In this document: positions 25,370 through 36,367 of the stretch, piece by piece
How the letters are laid out: every line of letters begins with the position of its first letter
Numbering within the stretch: the first letter of the stretch is position 1
From: Cordia subcordata
Lineage: Eukaryota > Streptophyta > Magnoliopsida > Boraginales > Cordiaceae
NCBI GenBank assembly: GCA_028554755.1
Contig: JAPTOF010000005.1
Span: forward strand, 16,652,001 to 16,716,000
Length of the DNA stretch: 64,000 nucleotides
Direction: 5' to 3'
Notes under the pieces: generated by a model
Database searches by the model: none
What the model was told of the DNA's origin: nothing
What the model saw: only the letters and a program-made list of their open reading frames with translations
Translations under genes and position numbers: made by a program

Positions 25370-28300
25370 GATGAGAAGAAAGGGTTGATGTCATGTGGTG
25401 TGGCCCTCAGCTAGCGGTTTCTTATTTCTACGGAAAATAAGCAGCTTTTTTTTTTTTTTTTAACATTCGCTTAATCCCCACTATGCTTATTAATAATTGG
25501 GGAAAAACAAGTAGGTGATGCTTTTTTTCATGAGGAAAGATGCTTACTTTTTTGAGCTTTTGTTTGTTTTAGTTTTTCATTTTTTTTTTTCCGTAAGTTT
25601 CAACCGTTCATACTTAAAACAGAGCTCGATAGTTAATAAGACGAATGTATATATACATCCTTGAGCATATATGATAGGGACCATTGCCAAGGCGAAAGCA
25701 TCAATTTAGACTAATGTATCCATGAACATGTATGATTTTTAGAGCCATAGGATGGTATTTGAATTGCGGCACGTCAAATGTCTCTTATAAGCCAAACTTC
25801 GTGTAAAGAAAAAAAAAAAAAATCTCTAACCCTTAGATTTTTTGTGCATTGATATTTGCTCTGGTTCTTGTCCCAGGATCCGTAATTTACTTTGTTTGAG
25901 CTCAATCCGGTTTTCGATTATCATTTCTTGTCGAATACCTAGTTTAGCTCATTGGAACTTGATCTCATTCTTAGTTCTCGGTTCTTGTCATGGGTCCTAT
26001 TTGAAGAGAGTGTTAAAATATATATTTTCCATATGAAAAAAATACAAATTCAAAACTATCTAATTATAAGGTCTAGGGCCACTTTTACATTAATGAACTG
26101 ATTTTTAAAATGGAATCTCAGTTTTTTTTTTGGCACATGTCATTAATTATAGCTCCATCCTTTGACAATCTTCTCAACTCTAATTATACATCTAATACAT
26201 AAACCTTTAATTTTACCAGCCAAAAAAAAAAAAAAATTTACTCAGACCTTTATCTTGATAGTTCAACGTTAATTGGTAATATAATTTTCAAGCATAAGTC
26301 TTCTCAAATCAATTTACTTCCTCAATTACTATCCTCAAATCTAGTTTAACTTAAAACCCTCAATTTTAATCAACATTTTCCCCGTCATTTTTAACTTTAG
26401 TCGCTCTTTATATATACAAGAGTGCAACAATTATCTTGTAGTAATTTACTAATCTTGACCTTTCACCTTAATTATCTATAGGTGTTTTTCCATTTCTTTC
26501 TTCTTGAGTCCACGACAAGTCCACAGTTTCTCTTAAGATACTAAATTGGACAGGGGAACAAGGTTCATACAGTTTTTGGACCTGGTTTTGTTGCATTATA
26601 TTCTTGTCTTTATGAAAAATTAGAAAATTCAATGTTATTATATAAAATTTTGAACTACTTCATTTAGTATGAGTTGGTTTTTAGACATAAACCTATTATT
26701 CTTCACAAAGCATTATAGTCAAATCATTTGTCTAATCTTATTCATCGTACATCTATTCATAGTGACCCATCTCTCTTGAGGATCATGTTCTAGTCATATT
26801 AAATTCATAGTGTATCCATTCAAGTTATAGCCCGTCTCTCTCTTGGTTAGGCAAGCTCATCGTAACTACATCTTTAATCTTGGTTCAGTTCTATTACCTC
26901 AAACTTTGTAAGCAGTTTCACTTCAAATCGGGTCACACATAAAGGGGTATTACAATATCTATTTTGTTTTACAAGAAAATTCACAAGTTTGCAAATACAC
27001 CATATATAATATTGGGTTATCTTTTTGAAATTTTTGAATTTTTAGCCAGTTTAATTAATCAGGTTATAAAGCGTGGATGTAGGAAAAAGAACAGGAGATG
27101 TGGGGAATAAACAGGACGGCATGACTAGTTCTCGTTCGAGAGTAAGACATTGAAATCTTCGACATTTTAGTATTAGGACAGTTAGGTCTTCGAGTTTTTT
27201 TTTTCTTTTTTTTTCTCTCTCTCTCTCTTGAGAGGTCCTTCAAAACTAATAATATTAAATTTTTAATGACCAAATAATTGGCCAATTAAAATTCCTCATT
27301 TGCCCTTACTATACTTCTTCCCAAAATACACATTTATATATATCACAAATAAAAACAGTTAATAGACCATATTCTTTTTTTTTAAATAACTATCTCATTA
27401 AAATAATATATCAAACATTACATAGATCAACATCTTTAGACGGAGAATTATCATCAGAAAAGTTCAATCAATTTACATCAATATCACCAAATTCCTAAAA
27501 CTAACAGCAACAAAATAAATACCCAATTCAATTCAATTCAACCACCAAAACCATAAAGGGTCCCAGGCTAATTAACAACCCACCCGTCAGGCTAAAAGTT
27601 GACTCAGATGCAACTGTATACATTAGAATAGGTAAAAAATCTCGACAACTATTCGTAAAGTGAAAAATTTTATGTCTCTAGTTTTGAACCAACTCAAATA
27701 TCATGTCATCCAAAAAATATATATCATATTTTCATTTATATAATAATCATTAACGATAAACAGTTGTATTGTTGGATAAAAATCAACTTCAACGTTTACG
27801 CCTTGAAGAGTTTGGGCAGGACCCTCTACGATTTTGTAGGTTAAATTGAATCCAATTGGGTTTTTATATTATTGTTGCTAGTTCGAATGATTTAGTAATG
27901 TTGATGTAAATCGAATGAACTCTTCTGATGATGAATCTTCATTTGAAGACGTTGATCCATGTAATGTTCGATATATTATTTCAATAGATTCTTTTTTTAA
28001 AAGAAGAAAAAGATATGGTCTATAAACTGTTGTGAATATAAACATGTATTTTGGGAAGAAGTATAGGAGGGGTGAAAGAAGAATTTTAATTGGTCAACTA
28101 TTTAACGGTTAAAAAAGTTTAACATCATTAGTTTTGAATGACTACTCAAGATAAAAATATAAATTGGAGGACCTAATGGTCTCAATGCTAAGGGCGAGGA
28201 TTAAATATCTTATTCTCGTTCTCGTTCTATATAGCTACAAATTGGGTTATGCGTAGGGGTATTAAAATATATTTTTGCTTTTATAAAAAAATCAAAAGTA

Positions 28301-28598
28301 TTAAATTTATTATATAAGATTTTATTAGATTATTCCCTTAAATACTAATTAATTTTAAGATGAAATTTATGATTCTTAATAAGTTTAATTAATTAGATTA
28401 TGAAGTACTGACGTTGAAAAAATTATAAAAAGGAGGTTGCCAAGTACTCACCGTACAACTTTTATGAGCCGTTAGTACCATGCAGAGAGATTACCAAGAG
28501 ATTACTCCACAATAGGAATAATTCTGTATAAAATAATTATGAGCGGAATTAATGTTAAATATCATTATATTTGTATCATTTAAGTATTGTTTACTATC

Positions 28599-28629
<31 letters not shown>

Positions 28630-28942
28630 TTATTTGGGTACATTAACTTAATTTTCTTTTTTCCATTTCTCTTTCTCTTTCAATAAGACCTAATTATAAA
28701 AGATAATATTAAATTATTTCATTATATTTCTATCAATAATTTATAATATTTGAATTTTACTCGTAAGATTACGAGGATATCTCTATTCTAATTCCAACAA
28801 ATGTGAAAAACTTTGACTAGTAAAATAAATAAATAAATAAAAGGGCTAGTAATGCCAGCGAGATATCATTTTGTTTGTGTCACTGAGGTATTATATGTGA
28901 ATGCTTGTACCATAGTAAAAGAAAAAATTTCTTAAATTAATA

Positions 28943-28977
<35 letters not shown>

Positions 28978-29235
28978 TTTACTTACATACCCTCCAAACG
29001 CTTATCCTAATTGTGCTTTTCTGGACTTTGCATCCCTATCTTAAACAAGGAAACCACCAGCTTGTCCTTTATTATTCAACCAAGAAAATATTCCCATTGG
29101 TCTAACGATATGTTTCTTTTAATTAAGTTCAATTCATGAGTTCAAGTTTCATCTTCATTTGTTTAAAAATATTAAAATTGTTCATGTACGAAATTTGACA
29201 ATGAATTACGCTTAAGAGCATGTGTTAAACAAAAT
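25370..29235. other. Intergenic, upstream of LBD, no gene seen
   Basis: AT-rich, with LTR-like fragments near 25990-26115, 26595-26710 and 28255-28390, a T/CT-rich tract at about 27200-27230, TA microsatellites near 28610-28630 and 28945-28975, and a weak SINE-like piece at about 29096-29180 (TGGTCTAACGATATG and GAGTTCAAGTTTC). No supportable coding region. Confidence 0.5.
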
Positions 29236-29251
29236 AAGTAAATAAAACTAA

Positions 29252-29359
29252 AACTAAATTAGAGATCAAGTAATAGCTTAAGTGGTTGACATTATCTTTT
29301 CTCAAGCATGAGGTCTTGGGTTTCAATCCCATAAGAGTGGGAAATTCAAAATAAAAAAA
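29252..29359 (+). mobile_element. tRNA-derived SINE with target duplication
   Basis: A 108-bp body carries an A-box-like TAGCTTAAGTGGTTG (29274-29288) and a B-box-like GGTTTCAATCC (29319-29329), the two Pol III promoter elements, and ends in an A-rich tail. It is bracketed by a perfect 16-bp direct repeat, AAGTAAATAAAACTAA, at 29236-29251 and 29360-29375, as left by LINE-mediated insertion. Non-autonomous and non-coding. Confidence 0.75.
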
Positions 29360-29384
29360 AAGTAAATAAAACTAATTTTTTTAT

Positions 29385-29798
29385 GCAGTGTTAAAAATTA
29401 AGTCAGTAGTTATGTATATTTTGGTTCTAATTAGATTTAAAAGTGTAACAAAACTAACTAATTATAGTATTGGTTCAAGCAAAAAAATTTTGAATTTAAC
29501 TAAAAATTGATGCTACACTTAGAAGTATAGCTCATGTTTTGTTATAATTAGAAGTGTAGCTAAGGTAACTAATATAGGCGTGTGTCAAATGAAATTCAAA
29601 AAACTTTCTTGCACTTTGAGGTGTAACAAATGTATTTTTTAAATTTATATTAGTTGCATTTTTAAGCGTAACCATTTCTTTTGTTATGCAAAAAAATTAA
29701 GTATAAATGTTTCAATATTATTGTTATGGTTGGAAACGTAATAAATGAAAATGCTTAAAACCGCAATTATAATAAAAGTTATCATTTTACTCCCTTAT
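29385..29798. mobile_element. MITE-like element split by a copia insertion (left part)
   Basis: This segment aligns by eye with the repeat in the COL16-like intron (52516-52964): AGTAGTTATGTATATT, GAAGTGTAGCT-type words and GAGGTGTAACAAATGTATTTTT occur in the same order and spacing. The left terminus is degenerate here. The element resumes at 35175 after the copia insertion. Confidence 0.55.
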
Positions 29799-30130
29799 TG
29801 TTGGGGAAAAACATGCAAACACGAAGAATACGAGAAGAAATAACGGACACAAGAATTACGTGGTTCGGCTTTAAAGCCTACGTCCATGGGCAGTAGAGAA
29901 TAATTCTATTATTGATCACGAATGCTACAAGGCTCTCACTTTGGTTTCTCTCTCACACATAACATAATGAGTATTGCCACATATTTATAGTGCAAAGGTT
30001 TCCTAAACCTATTAAGCAGAAAAGGCAACTAATTAATTATGTGCTACAAAAGGTAACAAGCGAATAAGGTAAAATGCTAACAAGGGAATCTGCTATTCTT
30101 GTTGCCCAAGAATACGGGCCACATTCAATA
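29799..30130 (-). repeat. Copia copy 1, 3' LTR (left on the plus strand)
   Basis: A 332-bp LTR beginning TGTTGGGG and ending with an ATTCAATA variant of ATTCAACA in plus-strand orientation. It differs from its partner at 34849-35174 by a few substitutions and a small deletion in the partner around GCCACATATTTATAG. Confidence 0.93.
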
Positions 30131-30201
30131 AATCTCCACCTTGGCACGTAGTCGCTCCAATCAATACACCATCATCTCTGCAGCCAACTGCCTCTTAGAG
30201 C

Positions 30202-32036
30202 TCAATGCTCCGCACCACAAATAGCAACCAAGTCCAAGCAATGCTTAAACTTGCGGACTGGAACCACCTTAGTCATCATATCTGCTGGATTCTCATGGGT
30301 AGATATCTTCTGCACCGATATGATTCCTTGTGATACAACATCTCTGAAAAATGATATCTGATATCAATGTGTTTAGTCCTCTCATGATACATCTGATTCT
30401 TCGTCAGATGGATTGCACTTTGGCTATCATAAAAGACTGTACTTGTATCTTGCTGCAGTCCAAGATCACGAACCAGGCCTTGTAACCACATGGCCTCCTT
30501 TACAGCTTATGTAATTGCCATGTACTCCGTTTCAGTAATCGACAATACCACAGTAGACTGTAATGTCGTTTTCCAACTGATAGCACATCCAGAGAGAGTA
30601 AACACGTAACCCGTCAGAGATCTTATCTTATCAAGGTCACCCACAAAGTCTGAATCACAATAACCCACCAATCTCGCGCAATCTCCAGTCATCTTGCTAA
30701 ATAGCAATCCTATATTCGCAGTGCCACGCAAATATCTCATTATCCATTTCACCGCTTCCCAGTGTGTTTTCTCAGGTGATGCCATATACCTGTTCACAAC
30801 ACTAACTGCATGTGAAATATCAGGTCGAGTGCACACCATAGCGTACATCAAGCTACCAACAGCACTCGAGTATGGAACATGAGACATATGCTCCACCTCC
30901 TCCTCATTTTTAGGTGACAAATCTGCAGATAACTTGAAATGAGCAGCAAGCGGCATATTCACAGGCTTAGTTTTAAGCATTCCGAAACGCTCTAGCTCTT
31001 TCTCAATATAGCTCTGTTGAGACAAGAACAGCTTCCCAGTGTTTCTATATCTGTGAATCTCCATGCCAAAAATCTTCTTTGCTTCTCCAAGATCCTTCAT
31101 CTCAAACTCATCACCTAGCTGCTTCTTTAAGTCGTTGATTGCAGACATGCTTTTAGCAGCAATAAGCATATCATTGACATACAACAACAAGTACACAAAC
31201 GAACCATCTGGAACCCTTTTGAGATACACACAGCTGTCATAGGCACTCCTTGTGTATCCAGCACCTACCATGAATGTGTCAAATCTCTTATACCATTACC
31301 GAGGTGACTGCTTCAACCCATACAAGAACTTCTTCAGTTTCCAAACATGGTTCTCCTTACCAGGAACTATATACCCCTCCGGTTGACTCATATAAATTTG
31401 CCCTTCAAGATCACCATGCAAAAATGCCGTTTTCACATCTAGCTCCTCAATCTCTAAGTCATGAAGAGCAACCAAGGCAAGTAAAACCCTGATGGAACTA
31501 TGCTTCACAATCGGAGAGAACACTTCGTTGAAGTCAACACCCTCCCTTTGTGCATAGCCTTTTGCCACCAACCGTGCCTTGTAACGAGGACCTTCAACCC
31601 CTGGAGTACCTTTCTTTTTCTTGTAAACCCATTTGCAACCGACAACTCGCTGTCCCTTAGGCAATTCAACAAGTTCGCACGTTTGATTCTTATGAAGAGA
31701 CTCAATCTCCTCACTCATGGCACCCACCCACTGAGTAGAATCTTTCCCAAATATGGCCTCTTCGTATGAATTTGGCTCATGTCCTTCAATTGTTTCGGCA
31801 ACAGTCAAAGCATAAGCAACAAGATCAGCGTATCCGTACCTTTGAGTCTCTCTAATCTGTCTCCTTTCTCGTCCAGTGGCAATGCTGTACTTTTGTTGTT
31901 CAGGCACATTTTGATCATGTACCTCAGTTGGTTGAGTCGGCTGAATTTGACTGCTACTATTGCTAGATGGAACATTTGGAACATCAGCAAATACCTCCAC
32001 CTGCTCTTTCACACCGCGGTCTAAACCAGCTACCAC
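30202..32036 (-). pseudogene. Copia copy 1 reverse transcriptase-RNase H remnant
   Basis: In element sense this holds the RT start ([19 protein letters not shown]), the RT core and RNase H, ending near the H-stop at 30202. Visible breaks: a CAA-to-TAA stop after YGLKQSPR (about 31293), a second stop at MAIT-stop near 30505, and a 1-bp deletion at about 30346 (CTCTGAAAAAT versus CTCTGATAAAAT in copy 2) that shifts frame in RNase H. The RT catalytic box reads YVNDM instead of YVDDM, so even an uninterrupted protein would lack a catalytic aspartate. Confidence 0.88.
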
Positions 32037-32053
32037 TTTCTCCTTTTCTTGGT

Positions 32054-33658
32054 CTAATAAAACAGACTCATTGAATATGACATCCCTGTTGGAAACGCCT
32101 CATCTTTAGTTTTCAAGAAGTATACCCACACCATCCGAGAGTATGCATCAATGAAAGTGATGTAATACCTAGCACCTTTCTTGGAAAGAACTTTATTAGG
32201 ACCTGAAAGATCAGAATGAATATAATCAAGTGTATCTTCGGTGTTCTCCTGCCCCTTGCTGAACTTTACCCTGGTTTGCTTTCCAAAGACACAATGCTCG
32301 CAGAATTCAAGCTTTCCAGTTCTTTGTCCACAAAGCAAATCCCTCTTACTCACCTCGGTCAGTCCCCTCTCGCTCATATGTCCCAACCTTTTGTGCCACA
32401 GCTGCGTAGTGTCATTATCACTCTCCTCGGATGTAACAGCTGCAACACCTATAACTGTACTATCTTGAAGGACATATAGGCCGCCAATCAAGTTCCCTTT
32501 CAGGAGCACAATTGCACCTTTGGTCACCTTTAAGACACCATTCTCACTTTGGAATTTGTATCTAGGAGAATCCAAACGCCCAAGAGAAATCAAGTTTTTC
32601 TTCAGCTCCGGTACATACCAACACTCGAGAGATCTTGTAATACCATCAAACATCTTGATATTTTCTATGCCCATTCCCTCCACCTTCAACGAAAGATCAT
32701 TGCCTAGAAAGACTTTCCCTTCTCTTTTGGAATAAGAAGAGAACCAGTCGCACCTAGGACACATATCGAACGTTGCACCAGTATCAAGAATCCATTGATT
32801 ATGCCACTGTGATCCACTCACAGTCAAAACTTCCCCGGTACTACTTGAGTTATCTCCATCACTGTCAGTACTCTCAACCACATTAGCTGAATTCTCTACC
32901 TTTTTCTTTCCCTTTTTTAGTTTTGGACATTCTTTCTTAATGTGACCCTTTTCACCACACTCGAAATAGCGTAGCTTTCTTGCTCTTGATTTTGACCTTG
33001 ACTTGCTTTTCTTTCTACCTGAAGATCCCCCTCTATTCTCCGATCTCCCTCTACTCACTAAACCTTCCCCATGAACTTCTTCCCTATGTCCTGAAATATA
33101 TGTTTGAAGATCCTTCGATTTTAATGAAGCAATCATATCTTCAAAGGTAATTTTATCCCTCCCGTACAACATAGTGTCCACAAAGTTCATATATGAAGGC
33201 ATTAAGGAGCATAATACGATCATAGCTTGATCTTCATCATCAATTTTAACACCCACATCCTTCAAAGCAATAAAACAAGAGGTAAACTCATCAAGGTGTT
33301 GCTTTAGTGACGTACCTTCTTTCATTCTAAGATGATACAATCGCTTCTTCAAGTCGAGGCGATTGGTGAGAGATTTAGATGCATACAATTCCACCAAAGT
33401 ATTCCAAGCCTCAACTGCTGTCGTCTTCTCAGCAATCTCCAACAATACTTCATTTGTCACGGACATATGTATTCCACTCAAGGCTTTCGCTTCGAGTTCT
33501 TCTCTCGTTGCTGGTTCCGTCTTTTCTGGGATCACTTCTTCAATGACTTTCCAAAGACCTTGCATTGTCATAAATGCCTTCAATCTGATCCTCCAAAGAC
33601 TGAAACTCATTCTCCCGTCAAACTTCTCGATTTCAAACTTTTCACCTGTGGAAGACAT
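32054..33658 (-). pseudogene. Copia copy 1 gag-protease-truncated integrase
   Basis: Starts at the ATG of MSSTGEKFEIEKFDG (33658), the typical Tork/Tnt1 gag start; the frame continues a few codons upstream but without an ATG. Gag is followed by a zinc knuckle whose first Cys is replaced by Tyr (YFECGEKGHIKKEC). The protease motif WILDTGAT is intact. The integrase zinc region (HKRLGHM, CEHC) and first catalytic Asp region (YIHSDLSGP) are present. The frame then runs out at about 32090, where a deletion joins integrase to the region before RT and removes the rest of the catalytic core. Confidence 0.9.
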
Positions 33659-33753
33659 CTTCGTTTGCTCAAAACTCACACTTCGGGATGGAATTTGGCT
33701 CCATGGATCACAAAAACGGATTTAGCACGTCGAAAAACCTTAGGAACACCCCT

Positions 33754-33980
33754 GGTCAACTTTGGTCAACACCGGTCAAAGTCAAACCTCTTGGTCAAAG
33801 TCAACACTGGCCCTAAACACGTACTTCGGAGTAGAATCTGGAAAAACAGAGCCCAAAAACGGACTCAGCACGTCGAAAAACGTGGGGTAAGGCTCTGGTC
33901 AAATCCGGTCAACCCTTCGTCAATGGTCAACAGTCAAAGTCAAACCCGGTCAACCTTGGTCAACGATGGTCAAAGGTCAA
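33754..33980 (-). promoter_or_regulatory. W-box-like repeat array in the copia leader (copy 1)
   Basis: About fifteen (G/A)GTCAA words on the plus strand, that is TTGAC(C/T) in element sense, crowd the untranslated leader between primer site and gag. TTGAC(C/T) is the core bound by WRKY factors. The array could be a regulatory region or simply a degenerate short tandem repeat; function is inferred only. Confidence 0.5.
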
Positions 33981-34833
33981 ATCAGTTTTTTTTTTTTTTT
34001 TTGTGTTTCCTGAACTAGGCCCAAATCCAAAAATAAAAACTCTTTTCTTTTCTTTTTTCTCTTAGGCTATACCCAAAGCCCAAGCCCAAAGAATAATTTT
34101 CCTTCTTATTTTAGAAACTACCCAAGCCCAACAACCAAAAAAAAACTCTCAGACCCAAACCAAAAAAAAAAAAAATACCCAAGACCAAAAGAAAATTGGA
34201 CAAAGCCTCTCCCTTGGCCCGATCCAGCAACCCAAAACCCCAATCCAAATTCCTACTCAAAAAATAAATCCTAAAACCCGATCCAATTGCTTCACCCAAA
34301 TTCTTTCTAATTAAATAACCCGACCCAACAACAAAACCCAACCCAAAGATAAATCAAAACCCAAAAACAACCTGAGAAGCTTTCCTCCTTACCCGGTTTC
34401 GAACCAAACAAATAGCATGACCCGCCCGGTCAAAGCTCACGTCTCCGGCCATCAACGTCGACGCCGAGCGTAGCAATCTTCTCCCCGTCAACCGGCGAAC
34501 TTGCCGGTACCTTCAAAACACTGTTGCACTCACAGGTAAGCTTCACCACCACGACCTTGAGCTTCGAGTTCTTCAATGGAAACTCTCTCCTCCGGCCACC
34601 AAACTCGATGAAAGAGATACTGTTGAGTTCTTTGCGCGACGACGAAAACAACGATACCAACCACCGTTGATTTCGTCACTTCAATGAAGAGATTCAACGA
34701 AGGCAGAGAGGGTGACTTTTAAGGCCCTGTTTGGTTGAGCTTTATTTGGTTAAGGCTTTGTTTGGTTGAGTGTTTATTTGTACGTTGAGTTTTGATTCTT
34801 TCTTTTTTCCCTCAAGCAGTGGATTAAACCTAA

Positions 34834-34845
34834 GCTCTGATACCA
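34834..34845 (-). other. Copia copy 1 primer-binding site
   Basis: Read on the minus strand this is TGGTATCAGAGC, complementary to the 3' end of initiator tRNA-Met, 3 bases inside the 5' LTR. It fixes the element's orientation. Confidence 0.92.
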
Positions 34846-34848
34846 ATT

Positions 34849-35174
34849 TGTTGGAAAAAAAACATGCAAACACGAAGAATACGAGAAGAAATAACGGACA
34901 CAAGAATTACGTGGTTCGGCTTTAAAGCCTACGTCCATGGGCAGTAAAGAATAATTCTATTATTGATCACGAATGCTACAAGGCTCTCACTTTGGTTTCT
35001 TTCTCACACATAACATAATGAGTATTATTTATAGTGCAAAGGTTTCCTAAACCTATTAAGCAGAAAAGGCAACTAATTAATTATGTGCTACAAAAGGTAA
35101 CAAGCGAATAAGGTAAAATGCTAACAAGGGAATCTGCTATTCTTGTTGCCTAAGAATATGGGCCACATTCAACA
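34849..35174 (-). repeat. Copia copy 1, 5' LTR (right on the plus strand)
   Basis: A 326-bp LTR starting TGTTGG and ending ATTCAACA, followed by the target duplication CTTAT at 35175-35179. Confidence 0.93.
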
Positions 35175-35293
35175 CTTATACATGTCTACTCCAAACATAA
35201 CCAATAATGCACAGTTGCTATAGCCTTATGCATGTCTACTCCAAACATAACCAATAATGCACAATTGCTATAGCCTAAAATCTTGTAGTGTAA
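35175..35293. mobile_element. MITE-like element, right part after the copia insertion
   Basis: A 50-bp unit (CTTATACATGTCTACTCC...) is repeated in tandem at 35175 and 35225, then the terminus CCTAAAATCTTGTAGTG is reached at 35293. The same GCTAAAATCTTGTAGTG ends the related repeat in the COL16-like intron (52964). It continues the segment at 29385-29798. Confidence 0.55.
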
Positions 35294-36068
35294 TAAATTT
35301 AAACTTTTAGATGAGTTAGAAACTCTATCTTTTACTTTGAGTCGAAGACATTCTAAGATTATTTCTCAATAAATGTAAGTGTTACCGAGCTCGTCCTCTC
35401 TTTAATAAGAAAATAGAAAGCCTCCGTTAATGACTATATAGCTTCATTTTTATGACAAAGTTTTCTCCAAAAGTCATCATCCAAATTTAACTTTAGATGG
35501 TCAACTTGTAGGATATATAATTCTCTTTTACAAATTATGTATATGGTTTAAATTAGTCAAGTATAAACTTTTGTTGATTTAATTGTTCACAATAAATTAC
35601 CTTTCTAATTTATTCAAATATGAAAAGTGAAATATCTCCCACATACGCACTCTAGATGCTCCATTAATGGATTAACACCTTGGGGTTCATTAACGGCTAT
35701 ATTATTTAATTTGTAAGAGGTAGCTGTTAAGTACTATTTTTTTTTTTTTAAATTCCCACTCCATGAAATTCAAATACAAACTTTATTTCTAGAGGAGATA
35801 ATCTTAACGATTTCAGTTATCTATTAATCCTTTTTTAAAATTTTATTAAAGCTAAAGAGAATTTATAAAACAAAAACATCGTATTGTAAACTATTTAAGT
35901 AAAGGACAGACCCTTCATTGTACTTATTTACCTATTTATCTGAAAAATTAAATGACACCTTTATTCATAAAATTTACTTTTAAGTAGCTAAACAAGCGAT
36001 CAAAGAGCCTCTAAGTCAACTGTGCAACGCCACCATCGGAAGAGCTCATTTTCCAAATGTTTGGGCAT
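35294..36068. other. Intergenic, no gene seen
   Basis: AT-rich sequence. The first 100 bases resemble, in reverse orientation, a dispersed LTR-like repeat (AACTTTTAGATGAG) that also occurs near 7490-7570 and 56190-56290. Nothing else is recognisable. Confidence 0.5.
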
Positions 36069-36367
36069 TGACGTCGGACCCATGATTTTTTTTTTATCGG
36101 CAAGTGAAGCTTTTCCATTTCAATGAACTAAAACATAATTACATCAAGAGCAAGAGATGCCCCAAACTGTACACAAAAAGGTGTTTTCAAGAGAATGCTC
36201 GTGTCTACTAACTCACTTAATCTGCTGTCTAGTATCCACAATAATTTTCTCAACGATTTGCTCCTTCATTGATGGTTGAGAATTATGAACTCGAGCATTT
36301 CTTTCCTTCCAAACATGGTACACCGTGGTTGTGAAAAGCACCTTGATGACGCCGGCCCCATGATTTT
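36069..36367 (-). mobile_element. 5'-truncated LINE tail with 21-bp target duplication
   Basis: A 21-bp near-perfect direct repeat (two mismatches; TGACG(T/C)CGG...CCCATGATTTT) lies at 36069-36089 and 36347-36367. Between them, in minus-strand sense, is the C-terminal end of a non-LTR retrotransposon polyprotein: TTVYHVWKERNARVHNSQP followed by a basic stretch, then a stop. W-K-E-R-N-A-R is the signature of the zinc-binding region at the end of plant LINE reverse transcriptases. A short A tail (T run on the plus strand at 36086-36095) adjoins the left repeat, as expected for a minus-strand insertion. Only the last 0.26 kb was inserted. Confidence 0.82.

Larger units (their letters stand above)
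29799..35174 (-). mobile_element. Ty1/copia retrotransposon, Tork/Tnt1 type, copy 1 (defective)
   Basis: A complete insertion on the minus strand: LTRs at 34849-35174 (5' in element sense) and 29799-30130, with the 5-bp target duplication CTTAT at 29794-29798 and 35175-35179. The primer site complementary to initiator tRNA-Met is at 34834-34845 and a purine tract (AAGGTGGAGATT) at 30131-30142. Order in element sense: long leader, gag, protease, truncated integrase, reverse transcriptase, RNase H. Lesions include a roughly 0.5-kb integrase deletion, two in-frame stops and a frameshift in the RT-RNase H region, and loss of a catalytic Asp. Few LTR differences imply a recent insertion. It landed in a MITE-like repeat. 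Confidence 0.95.

Noticed and set aside
29274..29330. Functional tRNA gene
   Set aside because: A- and B-box-like words are present, but there is no cloverleaf or acceptor stem, and an A tail with target duplication marks it as a SINE.
33332..34018. Long plus-strand frames antisense to copia gag (also 43620-44333, 31274-31769, 42153-42767)
   Set aside because: They mirror the real minus-strand gag/pol frames in both copies and match no protein family; their similarity between copies is just the similarity of the element.
34430..34660. 76-codon frame in the copia leader as a captured gene
   Set aside because: GC-rich and open, but no recognisable domain; reported only as part of the divergent leader.
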